From positions 2,418,001-2,482,000 of the forward strand of contig NZ_CP025394.1 in the NCBI RefSeq assembly GCF_002943525.1: a stretch of 64,000 nucleotides of DNA, in the 5' to 3' direction. This DNA is from Kitasatospora sp. MMS16-BH015 (GTDB taxonomy: Bacteria > Actinomycetota > Actinomycetes > Streptomycetales > Streptomycetaceae). Under the pieces are notes generated by a model, which had not been told where the DNA came from, did no database searches, and saw nothing but the letters and a program-made list of their open reading frames with translations. Made by a program: the position numbers and the translations under genes. Each line of letters opens with the position of its first letter. Position 1 is the first letter of the stretch. Of the stretch, positions 34,261 to 41,999 are shown in pieces.

Positions 34261-34827
34261 TCAACCCCCGGCCGGTCCGTGCCCCGGCCCCACCGCTGCC
34301 CACACCAGCCGCGCGGTCTCCTCGGCCGACCGACTGCCGTCCACCACCAACCGGCAGCCCCGGCGCAGCGGTTCGACGTACCGGGCGTGGGCCTCGCGCC
34401 GGCTCTCCAGGTAGTTCCGCAGCAGCACCTCGACCGGGAAGTCCCCGTCCACGCACTTGCGCCGGATCTTCCGCGCCAGCCTCAGGTCCGCCGCCAGCTC
34501 GACGAACACGTCGAGCCGCTCCACTTCCGGCGCGGTCGCCACCATGCGCGCGAACAGCCCCTCCACGACCACCACCGGTGCCGTCGCCGCTGCCACGTCC
34601 CTGGCCAGCCGCTCCAGGTCCTGCGACCGCGGATCCCCGACGTCCAGTCGCGGCACCCCCGCCTCATCCGGAACCCACACCCCACGCCCGGGCGCGCCGA
34701 AGTAGTAGTCGTCCCCGTGCAGCACCACCGCCCCACCACCGGCGCCGGCCCCGGCCGCCAAGGCCGCCGCGAGGGTCGTCTTCCCGGCCCCGGCGCCGCC
34801 GGTCAGCGTCACCACCGTCCGCATCAT
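34261..34827 (-). CDS. Uridine kinase-like P-loop protein
   Basis: A 188-residue P-loop kinase: Walker A LTGGAGAGKTT, the substrate-site HGDDYYFG, VVVVEGLFAR (Walker B) and a basic ARKIRRKCVDGDF lid typical of the uridine kinase/phosphoribulokinase group. The substrate may be a nucleoside or another small alcohol. Its ATG codons overlap the stop of the Xre gene by 4 bp, so it is the last gene of a three-gene operon (DUF2975, Xre, kinase). Confidence 0.82.
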   Translation of the reverse strand: MMRTVVTLTGGAGAGKTTLAAALAAGAGAGGGAVVLHGDDYYFGAPGRGVWVPDEAGVPRLDVGDPRSQDLERLARDVAAATAPVVVVEGLFARMVATAPEVERLDVFVELAADLRLARKIRRKCVDGDFPVEVLLRNYLESRREAHARYVEPLRRGCRLVVDGSRSAEETARLVWAAVGPGHGPAGG

Positions 34828-35072
34828 GCCCCCACGGCCCCTACGGCCTCCTCCGACTCCTCCGACTCCTCCGGCGCCCAGCGCAGCAGGTCGCCCGGCT
34901 GGCAGTCGAGCGCCTCGCAGAGCGCGGCGAGCGTCGCGAACCGCACCGCCTTCGCCCGGCCGTTCTTGAGGACGGCCAGGTTGGCGGGGGTGATCCCGAC
35001 CCGGTCCGCGAGCTCGCCCACCGACATCTTCCGCCGAGCCAGCATCACGTCGATGTCGACGAGGATCGACAT
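34824..35072 (-). CDS. Xre-type (YozG-like) small regulator
   Basis: An 82-residue helix-turn-helix protein: VDIDVMLARRKMSVGELADRVGITPANLAVLKNGRAKAVRFATLAALCEALDCQPGDLLRW is the compact HTH_26/YozG form. An acidic tail (EESEESEEAVGAVGA) follows. The start overlaps the DUF2975 stop (ATGA) and its stop overlaps the kinase start. YozG-type regulators are usually paired with DUF2975 membrane proteins. The triple inverted repeat at 35580 is its probable operator. Confidence 0.88.
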   Translation of the reverse strand: MSILVDIDVMLARRKMSVGELADRVGITPANLAVLKNGRAKAVRFATLAALCEALDCQPGDLLRWAPEESEESEEAVGAVGA

Positions 35073-35557
35073 CAGATCACCTCGTCCAACTCGGCCTGCA
35101 GCCCGGCGGCTTCAAGGTCCCGCGTGACGGCCTGGCGGAGCAGCATCCGCAGCACCAGCACCACCAGCGCGACCCCCAGGATCGCCAACCCGATCCCGCC
35201 CATGATCACGGTGCCCCCCGGATCCTCCCGCTGCCCCGGCGCATTGACGGCCGTGACCGCGAACCAGAGCAGGGCCACCGCCACCACCGCCCCGATCACC
35301 CCGTCCACGTACCGGAACGCAGCATCGGAGAACACCGTCCCCCGCCGCACCATCGCCACCAGCCGCCACACGCAGACCAGCGCGACCTGCCCTGCCGCCA
35401 TCCCCAGCAGCGTGATCACCCGGAACGCGGTCAACGGCAGCATCCCGTCATCCGACTTGGTCACCATGGCCACCACCATCAACACCTGCACGAGCACGGT
35501 GCCGCCGAACACCACCCCGAGCACACCGCGCAGCGCGGCCACGGTCAGCTTCCCCAT
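35072..35557 (-). CDS. DUF2975 membrane protein
   Basis: A 161-residue protein with four predicted membrane helices (near 10-30, 45-68, 90-108, 120-143), in DUF2975 style. The ATG at 35557 has a GGAAGGA ribosome site; the in-frame ATG at 35572 lacks one. Residues around FSDAAFRYVDGVIGAVVAVALLW are the most conserved-looking part. Gene pairs of a DUF2975 protein and a small Xre regulator are widespread, with unknown function; the membrane protein might act as a sensor for the regulator. Confidence 0.85.
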   Translation of the reverse strand: MGKLTVAALRGVLGVVFGGTVLVQVLMVVAMVTKSDDGMLPLTAFRVITLLGMAAGQVALVCVWRLVAMVRRGTVFSDAAFRYVDGVIGAVVAVALLWFAVTAVNAPGQREDPGGTVIMGGIGLAILGVALVVLVLRMLLRQAVTRDLEAAGLQAELDEVI

Positions 35558-35579
35558 CGCCCATCCTTCCATCGAACCA

Positions 35580-35606
35580 CGATAGGAATCTATCGATTCT
35601 CGATAG
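35580..35606. promoter_or_regulatory. Overlapping inverted repeats, probable Xre operator
   Basis: CGATAG-GAAT-CTATCG (35580-35595) and CTATCGA-TTC-TCGATAG (35590-35606) are two perfect inverted repeats that share the middle half-site. They lie 23 bp before the DUF2975 start, where a promoter should be. The three CTATCG half-sites would allow cooperative binding of a small dimeric regulator. Confidence 0.6.
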
Positions 35607-35653
35607 GAAAGGGAAGGGCGGGCCAACCTCCGAAGAGCGGGGGCCGGACGCGA

Positions 35654-35692
35654 GAAGGCCCCTGGTCTGCGAAGACGCAGGCCGGGGCCTTC
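35654..35692 (-). terminator. Hairpin after the RNA ligase gene
   Basis: GAAGGCCCC (35654-35662) pairs with GGGGCCTTC (35684-35692); the loop can form further pairs. Read on the minus strand it lies 85 bp past the RNA ligase stop and before the DUF2975 operon promoter. Confidence 0.65.
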
Positions 35693-35776
35693 CCTCGTCC
35701 TCATCCAGCTACCGGGCGAGATCCCCGGCCGGCTCCGAAGGAGCAGGTGGGCAGTGCCGAGCCGGTGTCGGATGGA

Positions 35777-36541
35777 TCAGCGGCGCTGTGCGCGGCGCTT
35801 GAGCGTGCGCTCGTAGTCCTGGAACCGGGCCTTCGAGATCAACGAACGGTCCGGGGTGCGCAGGACGATCCCCTCCGGCCGGCCGCCCGCGCCCTCGTCG
35901 AGGGCCACCCGGGTGTCGGGCAGCATCGCGTTCAGCCAGCTGTGAGTCTCCTCGATGCCGGTCGGCAGCTGTCCGGCCGGGACGGTGCCCAGACGCGGGG
36001 TCACCTCGATGCCCTCGGCCTCCGCCGCGCGCTGCAGGTCGGCCTCGGACGACCAGTACTGGCCGCCGCCGTCACGCCACTGGGCGATCCGCTCCCGGTC
36101 CCAGCCAAGGGCCTCCTCGGGCACCCGGGCGAGGTCGAACAGGCGGTGACCGACGTTTCCGCCTGCCGTGTACTGCTTGGCCGCCGCGCCGACCCGGTGA
36201 CCGTACACCTCGAGGAAGTACACCAGGATGCCGTCGGCCGGACGCCCCTTCAACCGGTCGGCGAGCGGCCGGAGCGCCGCCACGATGCCCAGGGCCGGAT
36301 TGGACACCCGGTCACCCCGGGCGTGCAGCAGTTCCTCCCGGGAGCCGATGAAGTAGTCCCCGTCGGGCAGCAGGACGATGCGCCCGTTGGTCCCGTCGAC
36401 CTTCTCGGTGAGGACCACCTCGCCCGTGAACGCGGTGGGGTTCTCGAGCAGACCGCCGTTCTTCGGGTCGAGCTCGTGGTGCGTGGGGATCGACGGGTAC
36501 TTCGTGGCCGAGTTCAGTGCGGCCAGGTCGAGCAGGGCCAT
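35777..36541 (-). CDS. Rnl2-type RNA ligase family protein
   Basis: A 254-residue protein of the ATP-dependent RNA ligase family (PF09414-like). The nucleotidyl-transfer motifs are seen in order: motif I EKVDGTNGRI with Lys47 as the AMP acceptor, motif III-like VYFLEVYGHR, motif IV EGIVLRTP and motif V SLISKARFQDYE. Length fits a minimal ligase core without added domain. It should join RNA ends after AMP transfer from ATP. It is a single gene, with no RtcA, Pnkp or HEN1 partner nearby, so it may act in RNA repair or tRNA restoration. rnpB lies upstream. Confidence 0.82.
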   Translation of the reverse strand: MALLDLAALNSATKYPSIPTHHELDPKNGGLLENPTAFTGEVVLTEKVDGTNGRIVLLPDGDYFIGSREELLHARGDRVSNPALGIVAALRPLADRLKGRPADGILVYFLEVYGHRVGAAAKQYTAGGNVGHRLFDLARVPEEALGWDRERIAQWRDGGGQYWSSEADLQRAAEAEGIEVTPRLGTVPAGQLPTGIEETHSWLNAMLPDTRVALDEGAGGRPEGIVLRTPDRSLISKARFQDYERTLKRRAQRR

Positions 36542-36728
36542 GGGAATCCTCCGGAGCAGGGCTGTGCTTCACCGCCGGGGCTCAGCGGGACGGCTCACGA
36601 GACGGGCTCGCGGGTACGTGGAACGGCCAGCATGGCCCACGCGAAGATCCACTCGCCACCGCATTTCCCGGGACCACACCTGACGCCCCGGCACCTTCGC
36701 CTGCCCCCTGCTCCGCCTGGCCCGACCG

Positions 36729-36763
36729 CCGGCCACCGGCCACCGGCCACCGGCCACCGGCCA
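36729..36763. repeat. Five exact 7-bp tandem repeats
   Basis: CCGGCCA is repeated five times without change, just past the rnpB terminator hairpin on the minus strand. The perfect identity points to recent slippage. Confidence 0.85.
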
Positions 36764-36768
36764 CGCAA

Positions 36769-36806
36769 AGGCCCTCTGACCTGTAAGAACACGGATCAGA
36801 GGGCCT
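36769..36806 (-). terminator. rnpB terminator
   Basis: AGGCCCTCTGA (36769-36779) and TCAGAGGGCCT (36796-36806) are perfect 11-bp arms with a 16-base loop, about 12 bp past the RNase P RNA 3' end. The minus strand then reads TTTGCG, a weak U tract. Confidence 0.75.
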
Positions 36807-36817
36807 CTCGCAGATGA

Positions 36818-37222
36818 CCGACGGACGAGTCGGCCTGTACGCCGGGTTCTGTCTCCCGGGGTGCTTGCGCGGCCCGGGGAGGCGGTCATCCATCTAGGGC
36901 TGCCGTTGCCGACAGCCTCGTGCGGTCTACCCGCGGACTCGGGCGAGCAGCCCTCGAACATCCGCGCACGGTGCCCGGAGGCACCGATCTTGACCTTGCT
37001 CCGGGTGGGGTTTACCGAGCCGGCCGAGTCACCTCGGTCGCTGGTGGTCTCTTACACCACCGTTTCACCCTTACCTACCGAGGTAGGCGGTCTGTTTTCT
37101 GTGGCACTGTCCCGCGGGTCACCCCGGGTGGGCGTTACCCACCACCCTGCTCTGTGGAGCCCGGACGTTCCTCGGCGGGCCCCGTGAAGGACCCGTCGCG
37201 ACCGCCCGGCCGGCTCGTCCGC
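36818..37222 (-). ncRNA. rnpB: RNase P RNA (catalytic RNA for tRNA 5' maturation)
   Basis: The minus strand reads as a type A bacterial RNase P RNA. The 5' end GGACGAGCCGGCCGGGCGG pairs with the 3' end CTCGTCC (helix P1). Universal parts are visible: GAGGAACGTCCGGGCTCCA near the 5' end, the AGGGTGAAACGGTGGTGTAAGAGACCACC region, and GGATGACCGCC followed by ACAGAACCCGGCGTACAGG near the 3' end. The size, about 405 nt, is right. Ends are placed from P1 and are good to within a few bases. It is followed by its own hairpin. Confidence 0.95.
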
Positions 37223-37230
37223 CGTACTGG

Positions 37231-38721
37231 TCATGGTAGCCGCTCGGCGGGGGCCTCCCGTACCGGGGCCGGGTCGAGTCGGGCCGCCACCCGGTGGGCG
37301 GTGCGGGCCGCCCACGGGGTGGTGGTGGCCAGGGCGAGCAGCAGGACGGCCGCGCCGAGGCCGGTGACGATCCACCAGCCGGTGTGGCTGGCGGCCGTGA
37401 AGTCGGTGCCGGCCGCGCTGGAGACGGCCGCGCTGACCACCGAACCGATCACCGCCACGCCGAGCGACTGCCCGACCTGGCGGCTGGTGGAGGCCACCCC
37501 CGCCGCCACCCCCGCCCGGCTGCTGGGCATGCCGGCGACCGCCGAGTTGGTGATGGGGGCGTTGACCACGCCGAAGCCGAGCCCGAAGAGGGCGTAGGCG
37601 AGCAGCAGTTGCGGGGTGGGGGTCGCCGGGCTCAGGCGGACGAGCAGCAACCCGCTGGCGCAGATCGCCGCCCCGGCGACCAGGAGCGGCGGCCGGGGCC
37701 CGTACCGGCCGACCGTCCAGCCGGAGACCGGCCCGCCGACGAACATCAGGGCAGCCATCGGGAGGGTGTGCAGCCCGGCCTGGACCGGGCCGAGGTGGCG
37801 GACCTCCTGGAGGTACACGGTGGAGAGGAAGAGGAAGCCGCCGAGCGCCGCGCAGGCGCTGATCGCGGCCGCCACCGCGCCGGTGAAGGGGACGCTGGCG
37901 AAGAAGCGGGGGTCGATCAGGGGTTCGGCGGTGCGGCGTTCCCAGCGGGGGAAGGCCAGCAGGGCGGCCAGCGCGAGGGCGGCGAGCAGCAGGACCACCG
38001 GGGAGTGCCAGCCCTGACCCGGGCCCTCGATGATGGCGGCCGTGCCGCCGCCGAGCAGCAGGACGAGCAGCAGTTGGCCGACCGGGTCGAGTCGGCGGGG
38101 GCGCGGCGCACGGGATTCCGGGACGTGACGGAAGGTCAGCGCGAAGACGGCCAGGCCGACCGGGACGTTCACCAGGAAGATCCACTGCCAACCGGCCGCC
38201 GAGACCAGGAAGCCGCCGATCAGCGGGCCGAGCGCCATCGCCAGCCCGACCACCCCGCCCCAGGCCCCGATCGCCTGGGCCCGCTCGCGGGGGTCGGTGA
38301 AGGTGTTGGTGATGATCGACATGGCCACGGGGTTGAGCATCGACCCGCCGACGGCTTGGAGCGCCCGGAAGCCGATCAGCCAGCCGAGGCCGGGGGCGAG
38401 GCTGCAGAGCAGCGAACCGAGCACGAAGACCAGCAACCCGACCCGGAACACCCGCCGCCGCCCGAGCCGGTCGGCCACCGACCCGGCCGGGATGAGCAGG
38501 ACCGCGAGGACCAGGGTGTAGGCGTCGACCGTCCACTGGAGCCCGGCGGCGGGCGCGTGCAGGGCGTGGCGCAGGGCGGGCAGGGCGATGTTCACCGCCG
38601 TGGTGTCCAGGCAGACGAGGAACAGGCTCAGGCAGCAGACCGTGAGGACCAGCAGCCGTCGGCGGCGGCTGTCGGTCGGTTCGGCCGGCTGGGCGTGCGG
38701 TGCGGTGGACCCCCGGGGCAT
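37231..38721 (-). CDS. DHA2-type (14-helix) MFS exporter
   Basis: A 496-residue EmrB/QacA-type exporter with LVCLDTTAVNIALPAL (motif D1), GSVADRLGRRRVF (motif A), FRALQAVGGSMLNPVAMSII (motif B) and GVVGLAMALGPLIGGFLV (motif C). The ATG at 38721 or the GTG just before it is the start. It ends 9 bp before the rnpB 5' end, so the rnpB promoter must lie inside its 3' coding part. No regulator is adjacent. Likely exports hydrophobic toxic compounds. Confidence 0.88.
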   Translation of the reverse strand: MPRGSTAPHAQPAEPTDSRRRRLLVLTVCCLSLFLVCLDTTAVNIALPALRHALHAPAAGLQWTVDAYTLVLAVLLIPAGSVADRLGRRRVFRVGLLVFVLGSLLCSLAPGLGWLIGFRALQAVGGSMLNPVAMSIITNTFTDPRERAQAIGAWGGVVGLAMALGPLIGGFLVSAAGWQWIFLVNVPVGLAVFALTFRHVPESRAPRPRRLDPVGQLLLVLLLGGGTAAIIEGPGQGWHSPVVLLLAALALAALLAFPRWERRTAEPLIDPRFFASVPFTGAVAAAISACAALGGFLFLSTVYLQEVRHLGPVQAGLHTLPMAALMFVGGPVSGWTVGRYGPRPPLLVAGAAICASGLLLVRLSPATPTPQLLLAYALFGLGFGVVNAPITNSAVAGMPSSRAGVAAGVASTSRQVGQSLGVAVIGSVVSAAVSSAAGTDFTAASHTGWWIVTGLGAAVLLLALATTTPWAARTAHRVAARLDPAPVREAPAERLP

Positions 38722-38828
38722 CACCTGGCGATGCTCTCAGATGGCCGGTGGGCGTTGTCATCGGTTTATCGGTTTGATTGGTGGGGTGGGCCTCCCCGGT
38801 GAGTGCTTCCGGGCGGGCGGGCAGGCGG

Positions 38829-40271
38829 TCAGGCGGCGGCGAAGCGGACGGTGCGGGCGACGGGGTCGGCGGTGGTGAGGCGGACGCGGAGGCGTTCGCC
38901 CAGGGGGAGGGTCACGTCGGCCTCGCAGGCGGCGACCACGGCGGGGTCGCGGAGTTGGACGGTGCCGCGCTGGGGCTTGCGGTCGTCGACCTCGATCACC
39001 ACGGCGTCGAACAGCTCGCCCTCGCGGCCGAGCAGCACCTCGCTCTCCACCAGGTCGACGCAGGCCCGCTCCACGGCGCGGGCCCGCCGTTCACCGCCGG
39101 CCATCACGCCGGGCAGGCTCGGCAGCTGCTCCCCCACCCAGGCGGGCAGTTCGGCGCCGCCGGCGACCGCCGCGCAGATCTCCAGCGCGTACCGGTCGGC
39201 GAGGCGGCGCAGCGGGGCCGTGCAGTGCGCGTACGGCGCGGCGAGCGCGGCGTGGCCGGGGTCCGCCGGGACGGGCAGGCCCTGGGCGGTGTCGAAGGAG
39301 TGGTAGCCGGCGCCGCGGAGCAGGCCGGTACAGGCATTGAGGAAGGCGGCGTGTTCGGCCCGGGACGGGTCGAGGCTGCGGATCAGCTCGGGGTAGGGCA
39401 TGGTCTCGGGCCAGTCCACGGCCAGCGCCTTGGCGATCCGGCGCAGGCGGGCGTACCCGGATTCGGGCGCGCCGGGGAGGGTGCGGAGCAGGCCGACGCC
39501 GGCGTCCAGCATCAACTCGGCGGCGGCCATGCCGGTGAGCAGCGAGATCTGGGCGTTCCAGCCGTCGGCGGGCAGCGGTGCGCGGTAGGTCAGGCCGTAG
39601 CCGCCGTCCAACTGCTCGACCTCCTGCTCGGGCAGCGGCAGGCTGATCCCGCCCCGAGCCCGCTCCTGCTCCTCGCGCAGCCGCCCGATCACGGCCAGCA
39701 GACCGAGCTGCTCGTCGCCGTTGAAGTCGACGGCCCGCTGGACCTCCGCGTAGTCGAGCCGACGGCGGGAGCGGACCTGGGCGCGGCGCAGGTCGGCGAG
39801 GACGACGGCGCCGTCCGCGTCGAGGTCGAGCTGCCAGAGCAGGGCCGGGCGCAGCTCGCCGGGGAGCAGGCTGGCGGCGTCCTCGGCGAGGCGCTCGGGG
39901 TGGAGCGGGATCCGGCCGTCGGGGAGGTAGAGGGTCTGCACCCGGCGGTGGGCCTCCGCGTCGAGCGCGCTGCCGGGGTGGAGGAAGGCCGACACGTCGG
40001 CGATCGCGTAGTGGACGCGGTAGCCGGTGCCACGGCGGGAGAGGTGCATGGCCTGGTCGAGATCGCGCGAACCGGGCGGGTCGACCGTGAAGAGGGGGAG
40101 GTCGGTGGCGTCCAGAGCGGGCAGGCGGGGTGCGGCGGCGGCCTGTTCGGCCTCGGCGAGGGCGGCCGGGGGCCACTCGGTGGGGAGGTCGAGCTGGGTG
40201 CGGAGCTCGGCGAGTTCGGCGTTGATCCGGGTGGGGTCGGCGACCCGGACGGTCAGCTGACGGCGGGGCAT
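38829..40271 (-). CDS. RNB-domain ribonuclease (RNase II/R family)
   Basis: A 480-residue 3'-to-5' exoribonuclease homologue. The RNB catalytic region is clear: FTVDPPGSRDLDQAMHL supplies the active-site Asp residues, then YRVHYAIADVSAFLHPGSALDAEAHRRVQTLYLPDGRIPLHPERLAEDAASLLPGELRPALL, and a later APYAHCTAPLRRLADRYA. The protein lacks both N-terminal cold-shock domains and a full S1 domain, which makes it shorter than RNase II/R but normal for actinobacteria. It probably takes part in RNA turnover. It is divergent from yaaA with array D in between. Confidence 0.92.
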   Translation of the reverse strand: MPRRQLTVRVADPTRINAELAELRTQLDLPTEWPPAALAEAEQAAAAPRLPALDATDLPLFTVDPPGSRDLDQAMHLSRRGTGYRVHYAIADVSAFLHPGSALDAEAHRRVQTLYLPDGRIPLHPERLAEDAASLLPGELRPALLWQLDLDADGAVVLADLRRAQVRSRRRLDYAEVQRAVDFNGDEQLGLLAVIGRLREEQERARGGISLPLPEQEVEQLDGGYGLTYRAPLPADGWNAQISLLTGMAAAELMLDAGVGLLRTLPGAPESGYARLRRIAKALAVDWPETMPYPELIRSLDPSRAEHAAFLNACTGLLRGAGYHSFDTAQGLPVPADPGHAALAAPYAHCTAPLRRLADRYALEICAAVAGGAELPAWVGEQLPSLPGVMAGGERRARAVERACVDLVESEVLLGREGELFDAVVIEVDDRKPQRGTVQLRDPAVVAACEADVTLPLGERLRVRLTTADPVARTVRFAAA

Positions 40272-40319
40272 GTCCGCAGCCTACGGCGGGGGTGGGGCGG
40301 GAGCGGGGTGCCGCGCGGC

Positions 40320-40506
40320 AGGGGGAAAGTTACGGCGAGGGCAAAGATGCGGCGAGCGTAAGCATGCGACGAGGGCAAGGGTGCAGTGGTGGCAAGAGTG
40401 CAGTCATGGCAAAAGTACGTCGAGGGTAAAAGTGAAGCGAGGGCAGATGGGATTCGAGAGCAAAGGTGCCGTGAGCGTAAAAGTACAACGGAGGTAAATG
40501 TAGGGC
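40320..40506. repeat. Array D: eleven 17-bp imperfect tandem repeats
   Basis: Eleven 17-bp units, for example GAGGGCAAAGATGCGGC, GAGCGTAAGCATGCGAC and GAGGGTAAAAGTGAAGC. Written from GGCA, the consensus is GGCAAAAGTGCGGCGAG, which keeps the GGCAA...TGC...CGAG core of arrays B and C. Unlike those it lies between two divergent genes (RNB ribonuclease and yaaA), in the 314-bp space that must also hold their promoters. Confidence 0.88.
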
Positions 40507-40585
40507 CGTGGTACGGCCTGGTCAGCGAGGGTCGGCCAGTAGAGTGGCGGGGTCGCTGTGCCACAAAGTGTTGAGGAGTGCCGCT

Positions 40586-41386
40586 GTGCTGGTGTTGCTG
40601 CCGCCGTCGGAGGGGAAAGCGGACTCGGGGGCGGGCGCGCCGCTGGCGCTGGACGGGCTCTCGTCCGCCGAGCTGACGGGCGCGCGGGCCGCCGTGCTCG
40701 ATGCGTTGGTCGAGCTCTGCCAGGGCGACCCGGACGTGGCGCAGGAGGTGCTCGGGCTCAGCAAGGGCCTGCGTGGGGAGATCGCCCGCAACGCCGGGCT
40801 GCGCGAGGCCGGGGCGCTGCCCGCCGGCGAGGTGTACACCGGGGTGCTGTTCGACGCGCTCGGGCTGGCCAAGCTGGACGAGGCCGCGTACGCGCGGGCC
40901 GAGCGTACGCTGCTGGTGTTCTCCGGGCTCTGGGGTGCCGTCCGGATCGGTGACCGGATCCCGCCGTACCGCTGCTCGATGGGCGTGAAGCTGCCGCCGC
41001 TCGGCGCGCTCGGCGCGTACTGGCGTGGGCAGTTGGGCGAGGCGCTGCCCGCCGCGGCCGGCCGCGGGCTGGTGCTCGACCTGCGGAGTTCCGCGTACGC
41101 CGCCGCCTGGAAGCCCGCCGGTGAGCTCATCGGGCGGACCGCCACCGTGCGGGTGCTGCACGAGCGCGAGGTGGACGGGGTGCTCAAGCGTTCCGTGGTG
41201 AGCCACTTCAACAAGGCGACCAAGGGCCGGATCGTGCGTGACCTGCTGGTGGCCGGCGCCGAGCCCGCCTCCCCCGGTGAGCTGGTGGACGCGCTGACCG
41301 GGCTGGGCTACCGGGTCGAGGTCTCGGCCGAGGGCACCGCGCGCAAGACCTGGCAGCTGGACGTCGTCGTGGACGAGATCCACTGA
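40586..41386 (+). CDS. yaaA: YaaA/UPF0246 peroxide-stress protein
   Basis: A 266-residue protein of the YaaA family, which limits free iron and DNA damage under peroxide stress in E. coli. Characteristic segments are LVLLPPSEGKADSG at the start, VYTGVLFDALGLAKLD, LLVFSGLWGAVRIGDRIPPYRCSMGVKLPP and VVSHFNKATKGRIVRDLL. The GTG at 40586 has a GAGGAG ribosome site. The stop overlaps the ATG of the next gene, so the two are coupled. Confidence 0.93.
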   Translation: MLVLLPPSEGKADSGAGAPLALDGLSSAELTGARAAVLDALVELCQGDPDVAQEVLGLSKGLRGEIARNAGLREAGALPAGEVYTGVLFDALGLAKLDEAAYARAERTLLVFSGLWGAVRIGDRIPPYRCSMGVKLPPLGALGAYWRGQLGEALPAAAGRGLVLDLRSSAYAAAWKPAGELIGRTATVRVLHEREVDGVLKRSVVSHFNKATKGRIVRDLLVAGAEPASPGELVDALTGLGYRVEVSAEGTARKTWQLDVVVDEIH

Positions 41387-41877
41387 TGGCCGGGGACGCG
41401 ACCCTGGTGCAGCGGCTGGCCGAGCAGCTGCCCGAGGCGGCAACGACCGACGGGTTGGCCGAGCTGGTCGAGGGACTGCTGGCCTACCAGGTGCCCCTCA
41501 GCGGGATGGACCGGGTGCGGCTGTCGGTGCTCGCGGAGGAGCAGGGCGTCCGGGAGCGGATCACGCCCGGGCTGCTGCGCTGCCTCGGGGACGGGGTGCC
41601 GGCCGTGGTGCGGCTGCTCGACGAGGAGGAGGTGCTCCCGGGGAGCGGCGGGCTGGTGCTGGTGCCGTGGATCGGGTGCAACCGGTGCGGGCAGGCGCTG
41701 CTGCGGGCGCACACCTGGGAGGACTGGGACGACGTGTCCGACCGCGCCGAGAAGTACCTGGTCGGGGCGGCGGAGTTCGCGACGGCCGGGGAGGCTTTTG
41801 CGGAGTTGGTCGGCCACTGCGGTAGTGAGGGGCGCGGGGAACTGCGCGAGGGCGGGAGAGGCGTAGCGGTCGCCTGA
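41386..41877 (+). CDS. Hypothetical protein, tail made by a dispersed element
   Basis: A 163-residue soluble protein, translationally coupled to yaaA (ATGA overlap). It is mainly helical and has two cysteines in GCNRCGQALL, perhaps metal-binding. The last 17 residues (SEGRGELREGGRGVAVA) are encoded by the dispersed element at 41828 and following bases, so the original stop was probably lost or lies just before. It has no recognised family. The coupling suggests a shared role or regulation with YaaA. Confidence 0.7.
   Translation: MAGDATLVQRLAEQLPEAATTDGLAELVEGLLAYQVPLSGMDRVRLSVLAEEQGVRERITPGLLRCLGDGVPAVVRLLDEEEVLPGSGGLVLVPWIGCNRCGQALLRAHTWEDWDDVSDRAEKYLVGAAEFATAGEAFAELVGHCGSEGRGELREGGRGVAVA
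41828..41850 (+). repeat. Dispersed element, copy at a gene 3' end
   Basis: This copy matches the copy at 19716-19740 over 23 bp, core GGGGCGCGGGGAACTGCGCG. It codes for the end of the preceding protein. A rearranged relative follows at about 41943-41976 (GGGGCTGGGCGCGCGGTTCC and its partner). Confidence 0.8.
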
Positions 41878-41884
41878 CGCAGAA

Positions 41885-41922
41885 GGCCCGGTTGCACCGT
41901 CATCGGATGGTGCCACCGGGCC
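41885..41922 (+). terminator. Hairpin after the yaaA operon
   Basis: GGCCCGGT and GCACC on the left pair with GGTGC and ACCGGGCC on the right, with single bulged bases, just after the stop at 41877. It can serve both this operon and the convergent RNase H gene. Confidence 0.65.
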
Positions 41923-41999
41923 GGCGTGCGAACAGTACGGGCGGTCAGGGGCTGGGCGCGCGGTTCCTCGCACCCCTGAGAAGAATCATCTGAGAAGAA

